A program made the translations under genes and the position numbers. Of a DNA stretch of 64,000 nucleotides, positions 10,116 to 20,615 are shown in pieces. The stretch's first letter is position 1. Every line of letters starts with the position of its first letter. The notes under the pieces were generated by a model, which saw nothing but the letters and a program-made list of their open reading frames with translations, was not told where the DNA came from and made no database searches. Source of the DNA: Nannochloropsis salina CCMP1776 (taxonomy: Eukaryota > Sar > Eustigmatophyceae > Eustigmatales > Monodopsidaceae); NCBI GenBank assembly GCA_004565275.1, contig SDOX01000001.1:310001-374000 (forward strand), read 5' to 3'.

Positions 10116-11125
10116 GAAATCATCACAAGCAAGTAACGGAATAGTTGGCGGCAATGCATTGCGAAACCGTGAGGATATATAGAAGCAATGGGCGGAAAAA
10201 CTGAAAAAGAGCCACACAAACATCAGTGGGGAACCAAATTCCTCTCATCACCGCGTATGCTATAGACTGAGTTCCTTGTTTACGTTCACATACCGCATGA
10301 AGTTAAAGCTTGTTGTAACCACCGCTCCAATTTTTCGGACTAGTGAGACGCTGTCTCCTTTGAGGAGGTTTGGGCGAGTCTCTGACCAAGCACGCCATCA
10401 GCCCACCTGCCCGTGCAATTTTACGCACCAAAATGGGCGCGCAGGCCCTCGCTGCGCTCCGTATTCCTCCAATATGAAGTATAGTCGCACTCGTGATACC
10501 ACTTGACACTAGCTTGCCAATTGGACGCTGTGATATTGGTCGCGTTGCCGCGATGCCTGCATTTGCATCTGCCTCCCCGGGCACCTTGTCGTTGGTCACG
10601 GCCCTTCGACCCGCCGGCACGCTGCCCGGGGTGGGCCCTAAAAATCTGAGTTTCTCTCGCTCTGCGTATGAAAATGTGGGAAAGTGCGGTCGAGAATTTT
10701 GCTGTGATGTCCTGTGCCTGATTCTTTGCCTGTGTGGCGGACCTGGAGGCGTGCAAATGCACCGACGCAAAGGATTGGTGCCGGTCCTGCGTGGCATGCA
10801 AGCCAGGCGAGGGCTAGGCTCAGGAGCAACGAGTGAACGAGGAGGGGGTTGCAACACGATCAGACCAAACGTGATTCTGCTTGTTTCGGTCAATACTCTG
10901 GGAATCTTGCTGTGTGTTTGTTCCAACCCACGTGTGGGTTGCTTTCTTGCGAGCATAAAGTCATCTGACCTCTTCCACCGCTATTCTACATCCGATCAGG
11001 CACGAGACTGCAGCCCTCTGTGAAGTGCGGGCGCCCAAGGCGACCCTCATCGAGCACCCGCAATCACATACACGTCTTGAAACTGTGTAACATCATTGGC
11101 AACTCCAGTTGCCGCACCCACAGCC
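10116..11125. other. 1-kb intergenic region with long overlapping frames on both strands, unexplained
   Basis: From about 10303 to 11023 both strands stay open for long stretches: 217 codons on minus (10956-10303) and 176 codons on plus (10493-11023). Neither translation resembles a family I can name, and neither looks globular. The stretch 10330-10830 is more GC-rich than its flanks. It could be a repeat, a structured RNA or chance. I cannot decide from one copy. Confidence 0.3.
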
Positions 11126-13816
11126 ATGTGTCGCATGGTAAGTGCTTGTCAGTGAAGAGTGTAATGACTAGTCTTAAAATGGATGAAAGTGTTCGTCGAT
11201 TATCTCCATCTCAAGCAACGGGTGCGGCTTCCTTTGAGACCTCTCCCTCTTCCTCGTGTTTGTGAGCCAGAAGATTTCTGGGATGGATTCACTGGAAGAC
11301 GGTTTGTGTTTTAAACGCACGCTCGTCTACATAAAGCCTGGTATCGTCTGTTGTCTAAATAGGGGGAATACTCCCCCCCCCAATTCCATGCTTATCTCGC
11401 CACCCCGCCCAGTTTCCCGTCCTCATCCTTTCCCTGTTTTTCGAACACACCACAGCAAAGCTCCGGGGCGGGGAACCCGTCCCTTGTGGGGGTTTGGCCG
11501 GCCTTTCAACAAAGCCAGCAGCTACATCTTCAGCAGCAAGCACAGCTGTCGCACCGCCGTCCGCAGTACGGTACCGCTCGGCGCCGCTATAAGTATGAGA
11601 CAAGGCTGGGGAAGGGGCAGCACGGTGGGACCATGTACAGGGCTCGATGTGAGCGAGGCAAGCTCTGGGCTATCGAGGTCATCTCGGATCCGACTCGCTG
11701 CACGGCTGCCGCCGCTCTAGCCAAGCAGTACCTCCTCGCACAGGACGAACCAGGGATGCAGTCGAAGGTGGCGGATGTGGCGGCTCATCAGTGCACGGGC
11801 GATATTGACCTGTGTGTACCGGAAGAGATGTACACGGACGCGAAGACGGGGGCCTGGTGCATCGTCTCCAAGCTCCCCAAGGAGTCAATGCGGCAACGGA
11901 TCTTGAGCGACGCCTCGTACGGCCTGGAAACGGTCCTGAACTGGGCCAGGCAGCTGACCTCGTCGCTGGCGGGGACTTCCAAGCAAGAGCGGGAAGTGGT
12001 GACGCTGGACAATGTATTCCTGGACGAGGCGGACTGTGTGCTGGTGGGCGACTTCCTTCCCTCTGCCTCCTACACGCCCTCCACGCTCTCCTCGGAGGAT
12101 GAGGAAGAGGGAGAGGGAGGCGAGGAGGAGGAGGCGGACAAGGAGAAAGAGAGAGAGAAACTAGAGGCGGGTGCACTAAAGAGATGGTCTGGCAAGAAGG
12201 AGCAGGGCGAAGATGAAGTGGCAGCGGGATTGGTGGAAGTGAAAGCGCCTCTCCATGCCACGGACGTAGGCGGCGGAAGGGAAGAAGCTGGAGAAAGGGG
12301 AAGAGAGGATGACGCAGGCGTGGAGGTGCCGCAAGACGAAGCACTGTCGACCACCGACCGCCCATTCTATCCCTGCGTTGGCGGCAGGGAAAAGATTAAG
12401 AAAGCTCGGTCGTCATGGTACTCGGGCGCGAAAGGCTCGCGGAAAGGGAGAGTGTCTCCAGAAACGGGGGCAGAGAAGGCGTCGGCGACGAGCGTGACTC
12501 TTCCACTGAGCCGAGAGGAAGAGTTGAGACGCTGGGGCGTGCTCATGTTCCAGGTGGTGACCAAGTCCATCCTACCCGGCGACGTGGAGGCGGCCCGGCG
12601 CCAGATCCTGGCCATGGCAGAGGCCGAGCGGGACGAGTGCGAGGAGCCGCTCACGGTCAGGCAGGCCATACTGGATCTGTTGTACAAGCAGCTGGACCTA
12701 GGTGGGGCCAGCACGTTGAGAAACGCTATTTGCCACAGCGGCAGCAGCAGCGAACTGGCGTCGCTGGCGGCGGCCTCCTTCATGTCCCTCGCTAAGGCCA
12801 TCACGGACGCTGTGCTTGGCGAAGGGGGGGAGAAGGCGGAGTACGACGTGGGGCGTATTTTACGGCGCTCGTTGTCACGTCAATCGTCGCAGACGCTCAG
12901 GGATGAAAAGGAGGAACAGGACGGTCCGATGCCCGTGCCTGGGCGCCTCTCTCGCCCGCCCTCAGTCCTGGGTCCTGACGCCCGCGTCGATCAACTTCCT
13001 CTCAGTGCTCCGCAGGGTCAGGACTATCACCCGGCCACGCGCTCCATTTTGGCGGCGCTTCAACAGACCCGCGACGTGAAGATGCGTCACCGCGCTTTGG
13101 TGGCGCTTGGCAAGTTGGGTGGGAAAGCCGCCGTCCCCGATGTGGTGCTTGCGCTGGGGGAGATACTGGAGAAAGCCTCGGACCCTGTGTGCCGGCGTTT
13201 GGCGGCATGGACAGTAGGCAGCATGGGCTCCGCTAGCCCGAGCAGGGTGGAGGGTGCGGCCGTGTCCCTGATTCGCGCGCTGGGGGACGAAGAAGCCTCC
13301 GTGCGTGCCGCAGCCGCCTGGGCCCTTGGCAACCTAGGCAACATTTGCGAGGAGAAAGGCGCGTTGGCCACTCTGTTGCACAGATCTGTGAAGGACGCGG
13401 ACCCGCAGGTGCGGGACATGGCGGTCAAGTCCCTGGCTCGCGTCGGGAGGGTGACGGGGAAGCGACGTCGGGCAGTTGGGGAGGACGGGGGCGACGGGCC
13501 GGCCTTGGGGGGGCGGTCAAAGACCCACGCGAAGCGGCGATCCTGCTCATTGGCCGCGGCGACCCTGTCCATGGAAATGGCCAGCATAAGCGGAGGCCCA
13601 GGCGGGTTTGGAGATTTCTTGCGGGCCTCCCCCACAGTGGTCGGGCTGCACCATTTCCGTGCATTCCAGAGCTCTAGCGGAGGGTACAGGAGCGATCGCC
13701 AAGGCGAAGAAAAGAGAGGGACCGGTCACGGGCCGGTTGAGGATGCCAAGAAAGTCAGTGCGCAGGAAGTCAAAGCAGCGGGGCTTTATATGCAACTGCC
13801 TCAGCCTTCTTGTTAA
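11126..13816 (+). CDS. degenerate protein-kinase-like domain fused to HEAT repeats
   Basis: The main exon (11456-13816) has no in-frame ATG before the kinase-like region, so an upstream exon is needed. The best candidate is 11126-11137 (ATG TGT CGC ATG) followed by a perfect GTAAGT donor; the acceptor CACAG ends at 11455 and phase 0 fits, giving 790 residues. This short first exon is tentative. The N-terminal part begins with a glycine-loop-like 'RLGKGQHGG' but the usual VAIK lysine is replaced in 'LWAIEVIS'. No HRD motif is seen, while 'NVFLDEADCVLVGDF' resembles the segment leading to DFG. This points to a pseudokinase. An acidic middle (about 225-290) follows. The C-terminal part has HEAT/PBS-like repeats ('RHRALVALGKLGG', 'RRLAAWTVGSMG', 'VRAAAAWALGNLG', 'VRDMAVKSLARVG'). 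Such a protein is more likely a scaffold than an enzyme; partners unknown. Confidence 0.65.
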
Positions 13817-14763
13817 TGCATGTTGAGAAAATGCATGGGAGAGGATGAGGCAGCTGGGTGTATCATACTTTCGCTCTACTCTCCCTACTTGGTCTCATAA
13901 GAGCTGTACGTGGCACGCGAATAGGTCATCGAGGGGCTTACGAAATGCCGTTGGGAGAACAATATGGGAGGCGATGGAGGACGGGAGACTTAAGGCGCGC
14001 TCTAGGCGTGGGACGTCATGCGCGGTATGTCCAAATGAAAAAAATCCAGCGGGAACGTTTGTAAGCCAAGAAGGCCCGGAGAACACAGAGCTCTACGAGG
14101 CGGACGTTTGTGATTCTGTCTGACCAGGGTAGGACTGGCATGTAAGAAAGGGGCAACTCGGTGGGTTTGCACATAGTGTGAGTAAGGCATTATCAAGACG
14201 TGATGAAAGGGCAGGCAAGGTGACGAAGCAACGACAGGGGATGTGAGACCGGGAGGGAGAAAGGAGGGAAAGAAGGAAGGAGGGAGGGGACGAAGTGTAA
14301 GCGAGCTCACGAGGACTTGAGGGGCAAGGGATGGGAGACTGCCCAGGCGGGGAGCGAAGAAGCGCACGAGCAAGAGGGAAGAGAGGGAGACGAAGGGAGC
14401 GAGATGACTTCTCTGCATGTACGATTTTGAAGGACGGCAAAGCCAGGCAGGAGAGGGCAGAGATGGGTTGCCGCGGCAATGAAAGGTGGCCGGTTCATGA
14501 ATGATAATGATAACTCCTTGGCAACCATTCCATATGCAAGGTTAGAATTTGTAGACGCCTTTGAGTATGATCAGTATGCGGAACGAAAGGCAATGAAATA
14601 AAGGATGGGAAGCACACACGCGTGAGGATCAACATTATATTTTTTTAAACACATGGAGCCCTCTCACACTTCTCTCCTGCTCTCGCTCAAGCCGCCCTAG
14701 TTGAGCCGCTAGGTGACCCCCGCGCTGTACAGTGTCCGCAATCCTTTCCTTTCCCCCTTCCCT
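13817..14763. other. intergenic between convergent genes, purine-rich
   Basis: Holds the 3' UTRs of the pseudokinase/HEAT gene (plus) and the UBXN7-like gene (minus). The part 14210-14420 is strongly purine-rich on the plus strand (runs of GGGAGGA/GAAGG), which produces meaningless Pro/Ser/Leu-rich minus-strand frames. No gene seen. Confidence 0.45.
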
Positions 14764-16365
14764 TTACGGTAGCACAATGGACAATGAGGAATTCTCCAGC
14801 CCGGCGGCCTTCAAACTCGCTCCGCTCGTGAGAGGCTCCCGCAGCGAGGTCTTTGGCGGGTAAGTCGTCTCCAAATCGAAGCCCCCTCCCAACCCGTACT
14901 GCACCAGCTCCTCGTGCGCGTATCTGTACAGACAGGCTACGGGACTCCCCACGGAGAACCGCCGGACGCGCCTCTGTCCCTGTGGAAGACGTATCATCAC
15001 GCGCGTCACCCCGGGCCCCGCCGCCGGTTCAGGCTCCAGGGGATGGGAGAGGTAGGGGGGAGGGCTGGGGGGGGGGTCGCAGCGGTGGGCAGCGAAAAGG
15101 GTGGGGCGGGGAGGGAAGCGGGGACAGAGGGGACCGGGCAGGAGTCGCTCATGTCGTCGTCCTCGTCGTCGCCCACCTCGTAGATAGGAATCTCCTGTCC
15201 CCCCCGCCCTCCTTCCCCCCGCCCGCCCTCGGCGGCCTTGAAATTTGTACCTCCTCTTCCCCCTCCTCTTCCCCCTCTTCGTCCTCAACCTCGTCATCCC
15301 CGTCCACCTCCACGACCTCCCCCCTCTTCTCCAGCGCCTCGGCGTCCCTCACGGAGGCCGCCAGGGCCATCGCCAGCTGCTCGTCCTCCGACCTGTCGTA
15401 GGCGGAGGGCGGAGGGCGGGGAACAGGGCAGGAGGGGGGGGGGGCAGGGCAGTGGTGTGATCCGTGAGGGAGTATGTGGAAGTGACCTCTGTGAGTTTCT
15501 CCGCGAGCTGGGCCGGGGAGAGGGCGCCGGCGTGGGACCAGAGGAGCCGCTGGGTGCGGGGGTCGAGCACCCCGATGTGCGGAAGGTGTCCGTCCCCGCC
15601 GCTACAGTCCTTGCTGTTGCCCTCCACCACGTCCAGGTGGTACCGGGCAATGTAGGACATGGCCTCGGGGAGGCCGGCGCTCATCTGCCAGAAGACGAAG
15701 CCCTCCCGGACCAGGGCCTGCACCAGCTCGTCGGCCCACACGTCCCGATTCAGCATGTGCGAGGCGAAGATGTCCTCACGCTGGATGTTCACCAACAGCC
15801 ACTTGTTGCCTTCCCTTGCCGTGGCGCGGGCATCCGCAAAATTTCCGTGAAAGATCATGTGAAGGGGGGGCTGGAAGAGCTTGCTAATGCCCCCTCCTCC
15901 CCCCCTGCCCCAGGGGTCTCCTCCCTGTCCAAACGACCCCCGTGCTTCCGCCCCAAAGTGTCGGAACGGATTTAGTGGGTGGAAGAGCAAGCCCACCTCG
16001 GACCCTCCTTCACCACCGTCCTCACTCCGATCTGCGCCTCCCAGGCCCACCCCCAGCAGCCGCTGCTTCTTCACCTGATCCGCCTTCCGCACCGGCCTAC
16101 CCTCCTCATCCAAGTCGTAATCTTCCTCGTCGACGTCCTGGAGCTGTTGAGAACTCGGCAGATGAGGAGCATGTGCGGGATGAGGAGCGTTACCCGTGAC
16201 AGGTTCCGGCATGTGACCGCCACTGTCCAGATACAGCTCTAAAGCTCGTTCAACATTCCCACTTCCCGCGTCCAGAAAGCTCTGAGCCACATGGGGGTCG
16301 ACACCGTCCCCAGCCACCATCAAAAACCTGTCCAGCCCGCTTTGGTCTGGCTGTGGGTCTGCCAT
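14764..16365 (-). CDS. UBXN7/Ubx5-type p97 (Cdc48) adaptor: UBA, UAS, UIM and UBX domains
   Basis: Reading right to left: a UBA domain ('LDRFLMVAGDGVDPHVAQSF', about residues 8-46), a linker, a UAS thioredoxin-like domain ('NKWLLVNIQREDIFASHML', 'FVFWQMSAGLPEAM', about 165-293), a ubiquitin-interacting motif ('DEQLAMALAASVRDAE'), an acidic stretch and a C-terminal UBX fold ('TRVMIRLPQGQRRVRRF', 'ENSSLSIVLP', stop at 14766). The order equals human UBXN7 and yeast Ubx5, which bridge Cdc48/p97 to ubiquitinated clients and neddylated cullins; the DCAF1 receptor in this window belongs to the same CUL4 world. Frames change between domains, so introns are required. Exon 1 probably ends at 15487 (GAG|GTCACT) with the UIM exon starting at 15385 after a C-rich tract; a 56-bp intron at 15195-15250 fits (GTACAA...ACAG). 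The junction before the UBX domain (about 15036-15190) is not resolved. Runs of 10-11 C in this area may also hide sequence errors. Confidence 0.85.
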
Positions 16366-16887
16366 AACTGGCGTTTTTTGGTGCTGCTATACGCGTTGCC
16401 TTGTGAATTCACGCGCCCCGAAATGCTTTATGTCAGCTCAGGATGCCTCGCCGCGCTTTGATCTGTGCTCTTTCTCACGTCTTCCCTTATAGTCGTCCGG
16501 GAAATTTGTGTTTCTTGAGCGAAGTAAATGCATGATGGCGTGATACGGGACATCATCTCGAGAAAAGAGTTGTTGGTAGTCACGGCCAGTCTCGGCGACG
16601 CAGCAGACTGGAGGGAGGCCGAGAGATACTACGAGCGAGGTCACGCGGGGAAGGAGGGACGAATCTTTGCCAAGCAAGGGTGGCAACCCTGCCATGTATC
16701 CTCTTGTGGAGGGCCACTGATGACACAGGGGGTCACAATATAGGAACAATGGATGCAGGAAGCAGTCAAGCCGAAATGCCTTCCGGGCAAAGCAGGGCGC
16801 TGAAGACCCTCCGACCTCCCCTCCCTTCTGATTACGCTCGTCTCATATATTCCACATTAGTGACGCTACAGACATTCGTCATCAGCC
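16366..16887. promoter_or_regulatory. divergent intergenic region (UBXN7-like / ankyrin gene)
   Basis: Two divergent genes start 522 bp apart (16365 minus, 16888 plus). The region contains short open frames on both strands (16528-16743 plus; 16749-16438 minus) that resemble nothing I know. Promoter content is inferred from position only. Confidence 0.35.
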
Positions 16888-17563
16888 ATGGTGGCCGCCA
16901 CACTCGACCGCAACATTTGGATCTGCGCGAGTGGTAAGATTTCCCACTTTCTGTCTCATGCTCCAGCATGCCCTCGACTCATCCTCGTTCTTGAAATAAT
17001 CACCAGACGGGGATTTGAGCGGCGTGAAGGAGTTTCTGGATGACGGGGGCTTGGACGTTAATTCTGCGGACGAGTTCGGATATACGTGCCTGCATGCTGC
17101 ATCGTCTTATGGGCACGTGGAACTCATTCAGTTTTTGGTGGGGCGAGGCGGGGATGTAGACATGCGCGACCCAGATGGCGACACCCCCTTACATGTATGT
17201 GAAGACGTAGCTGCAGCAGAGGCCTTGGTCACACACGGTGCAGATCCACAGGCTCGCAACAACCAAGGTAAGCGGCCCCATGATGTAGCGCTGGAAGAGG
17301 GACACGTGGCGGTGGCCGGCTACCTGCGTCCTTTGTGCGGATTACCTCCCTTAAGTACAGAGCAGACGCAAAGGGCAATGGCGGCCGTCGATCAAGCGAG
17401 CAATGATGTGGAGAATGGCGGAGAGGTATGTGCTGAGAATTGTACGGCAACTTTGGCAGACTTGGAGGCATTCATAGCGAGTTCAGGGCAGGAGGAGGAG
17501 GGCAAGGAAGCGGACGATAAGGAGTCCGGAGACGCGATGGAGGAGACTAACATGGCCGAATAA
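16888..17563 (+). CDS. small ankyrin-repeat protein
   Basis: Exon 1 is 16888-16933 (M V A A T L D R N I W I C A S), exon 2 is 17007-17563. The 73-bp intron is GTAAGA...CACCAG, phase 1, and the join creates the Asp of 'SDGDLSGVKEFLDDG', a normal ankyrin entry helix. The protein has 200 residues. Three ankyrin repeats cover about residues 12-115 ('GYTCLHAASSYGHVELIQFLV', then 'DGDTPLHVCEDVAAAEALV' and 'QGKRPHDVALEEGHVAVAGYL' as separate repeats). The tail is acidic (Glu/Asp-rich) and probably disordered. The layout resembles small soluble fungal and algal ankyrin proteins of the yeast YGL242C kind, whose role is not established. Ankyrin repeats bind proteins; no partner can be inferred here. 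Confidence 0.85.
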
Positions 17564-18891
17564 CCCGTGTCAGCAGGTAGCCTGTGTAGATACGAATGTG
17601 TAATAGCGTTTGGACGATGATACATAAACACATTTTGCGCCCACACTGCCAAAAAATGAGCGCGTCATACGCAGCAGAAGACGACCAACATCATCGCAGC
17701 ATGGGCATGAGTTGTTGGAATATCTTGACTTATGTTGTCTGATTTAAAGTTAAGAGTTCAATCCTGCTTTGAACCGGGGGCGCTCTGGATATAATCCATG
17801 AGACACTCGTGTACCACCACCAGCCCCAGCTGGGGATACTTATCATCACAAGAGCTTTAACGGCCACTGTGAGGGGCAGCAAATATCCATGTGGGGCTTT
17901 ATAATATCACTCTCAGGGTTAGGGTCCCGTGTTTGTATGAGAAATGAGTGACTGCCGCCATCACAGTCTTCTTTGAATTCCTTCAACAAAGAAATAGCAA
18001 GTTTAGGAGCGTCTTAACGTATCGAATTTGTCCGGCGCAGACTATTTCAATTATGCAAAAAGCCTCTGACATTTATCTTCTCCCTTCTTGTTCAAATCAT
18101 TTCAAGTTTAGTAGCTGAGGTGTAGGTCGTAACACCGCCTAGTACTTCCCCAGTATTAGGGTGCACGCGTCTCACGCGACTAAGTGAGGCGCGCTCGTGC
18201 AATGTAATGGACAGGAGTTAAGAAACTACTTTGCTTTAAGAAACGAAGTTGCACCTTAAATTTGAGGAACATGGCGAGATAAGTCGAATAGGCGGATGCA
18301 TGAGAAGAGACGTAAGGAGCGCATGCGTAGCTGAGCCTTTCTCATACCCGGATCGAAGACCGTTTACGAGCCGTAGATTTCTCGTTTTGCATCCTGTCCT
18401 CCCCTTTGTTCCTCAATTTCGCAGCTGAGTTGGCCTCAGATACCTGTGCGACTTTTATACACAATTTTTAAAGGTGTCGGTACCATGGCCGGAGTAGAGT
18501 CGAGGATTCACATTAGTCTTCACAGCCAGTAGCTTTAATCGTGAAACTCGCTCGTCTCCGGCTGTGGATCGGTGGCACAAGGCACACGTACTCGTACCAG
18601 TCGAACCTACCATCCGGTTGTTCACGTGTTTGACGGTCTTTTGGTCGCGACAGTATGTCTGCATTGTAATACGGTTGTAAGATCTTTCTGGTCCGAGTTT
18701 GATGGTATCTTTTCGAGTAGTCAGCCCTGTGTCGCTCTGACCTCCCCTCTCAACCCTACTCGCTGGCCCAGACCTCACCCTGTTATAATTAGTGACGACG
18801 CACGCCCGTTGCGAATAAGACTTTGATAACCACACCAGCAAATGGTACTATTGACGTGTATTTTTCACTCACAAATTTGTTGCTGTACACT
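17564..18891. other. 1.3-kb gene-poor stretch
   Basis: The longest stretch without a recognisable gene in the window. It is more AT-rich than neighbouring coding DNA and has no long open frame except fragments near 18455-18841. I looked for tRNA, 5S rRNA and common snRNA signatures and saw none. It contains the 3' UTR of the ankyrin gene and the promoter of the carrier gene. Confidence 0.4.
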
Positions 18892-20106
18892 ATGAATCCG
18901 CTTACAGAACCCTTCCGCTGCCGAATCATGGCGCCTATCGGGAATAAGCCTACTCACAAGGGCAAGGCGGTCTTGGCAGGCGGACTCTCGGGGGCCTTTG
19001 AAATTTGCTGGTACGTTTGCACCTGGCAACTTGATGTGAGGTTTACGGAACTGGTTTTCGCACATCACGTGCCTCACCGCCATCCTCATTCTGCGTTGCG
19101 CTGGGCAGTACGTTCCCAACAGAGTATGTCAAGACGACGCAGCAGCTGAGCCCCAGACCTGTGTCTGTAAAACAAGTAATATCAGAGACGATGGCAGAGC
19201 GGGGCTTTTCCGGCTTCTACCGCGGGCTTTCCTCCATGCTGTACTTCGCGGCACCCAAGGCAGCAATCCGGTTCAGCTCCTTCGAGTTCTTCTCGGGCCT
19301 GCTCACTGACGCCAACGGCGGGGACAAGTACGGTCTGGGCCAAGCCAAAGGATTCCTGGCGGGGCTTGGCGCGGGAACCATGGAGGCAATCTTCGTGACC
19401 ACACCGCAGGAGACCATTAAGATAAAGTTGATACACGACCAGGTCCGTCTAGGTCGCAGGAAGGGCTTTCCTTCGCGCCCCGCCCACGCCCGAATAGAAA
19501 CCTTACTGACCCTTCTCGTCTTTCTTCACCGCACAGTTTCGCGGCACTAATAAGTACCAGGGATTCTTCCACGGTGTGAGGACCATCGTGGCGGAGGAGA
19601 AGCTCTCCGGGGTATACCGTGGCCTCCTCCCCACCATCTTGAAGGTAGACCCTCTCCTCTGAGGCGAAATTATGACCGAGACAACACTGGTAACCGCCGC
19701 CCGGTCTCTTCTCTCACCTCGCTCGCTCCTCTAGGTCTCCACCGCACAGGCCACGCGCTTCGGCATCTTCAGCGTCATCAAGGACTACGTCAAGCTGGAC
19801 ACCCCCATCAAAAGCGCGGCGGCTGGCGCCACGGCCGGGGGCATCTCCGTGCTCGCTTTCCAGGGCATTGACGTGGTGAAGAGTCGGATGCAAGGCCTGG
19901 AGGCGGCCAAGTATAAGAGCACCTGGGACTGCGTGGGACAGATCCTGAAGAACGAGGGCGTGGCCGGCTTTTACAAGGGGGTGGGGCCGCGGTTGACGCG
20001 CGTGTGCCTGGAGGTAGGCATCACGATGAGCATGTACGGGGAGATAGTGAAGCTCCTGGATGCGGTCTGGGATACCAACCCGCCCAAGGTGCCCATGGCC
20101 CAGTAG
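18892..20106 (+). CDS. mitochondrial tricarboxylate (citrate) carrier, SLC25A1 type
   Basis: Four exons: 18892-19010, 19109-19442, 19537-19644 and 19735-20106, all with GT-AG borders (introns 98, 94 and 90 bp), total 310 residues. A second in-frame ATG lies at 18928. Each of three ~100-residue repeats has the carrier signature: 'CTFPTEYVKTT' in repeat 1 (Px[D/E]xx[K/R]), 'TTPQETIKIKLIHDQ' in repeat 2 and 'FQGIDVVKSRMQG' in repeat 3. The repeat 1 motif is created only by the intron 1 splice. Glycine-rich helix 1 and 'GFSGFYRGL', 'KLSGVYRGLLPT' and 'GVAGFYKGVGPR' blocks match the citrate carrier group. The protein exchanges citrate or isocitrate for malate across the inner membrane, feeding cytosolic acetyl-CoA supply, which would suit an oil-rich alga. 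Confidence 0.92.
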
Positions 20107-20615
20107 GGAGAAGGAAGAAAGGATAGAGGGAGGGAGAGAGGGAGGGGAGGTGTTTGGGAAGCCCTTCATCCTGGAACGATATTTGGCGGATATGCTCGTT
20201 GGGCATACCTCGCTTTCGATCACATCATTCGGCCTTCAAGCGCTCGGCGAGATTCTGGCCACTAGACCTAGGGCCGCCGCTTGTTGGATGGGTGCAGAGG
20301 AGGGAAGGCGATACTCAACCCCAGACATGATGGTTGGCGGCTAGGGGGGCATTCTTGGAGGGGTGTGCTCGCGACGGAAGCAGCGCGATTGAGTGGTGGG
20401 TGGAATGTAGGGCGTTGGATAGACTGAGATCGGAAGCAGAGGACGCTTATGAATTTTGACGATTAAGAGTGCTATGAGACTTGAGCGCCTCCGACACGTA
20501 GGCGGCTAGTAGCTTTTCTTTGAGTCGTCTCTTCAGTGCTTTAATTTATAGCTGCCTTCTAGCTCTCTCTCAGTGCATCCAGGACGCCACGCGGCAGCAC
20601 CCGCCTCCTTGACCG
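20107..20615. other. intergenic between convergent genes
   Basis: 3' UTR region of the citrate carrier (plus) and EPSP synthase (minus). Starts with a purine-rich run (about 20105-20150). No gene seen. Confidence 0.45.

Noticed and set aside
10303-10956. 217-codon minus frame as a real gene
   Set aside because: Composition is Arg/Pro/Thr-rich without hydrophobic pattern, no known family, and the opposite strand is equally open. Kept only as an unexplained region.
11372-11380. Retroelement or viral sequence near the poly-C at 11370 or elsewhere in the window
   Set aside because: No reverse transcriptase, integrase, capsid, transposase or terminal repeats were seen anywhere in the window.
12070-12365. 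Minus-strand Ser/Pro-rich frames in the pseudokinase gene
   Set aside because: Complement of an acidic coding stretch (GAG/GAC codons), which always looks Ser/Pro/Leu-rich in reverse.
17926-17940. 'cagggttagggtcc' as a telomere-repeat relic
   Set aside because: Only about two imperfect units; expected by chance.
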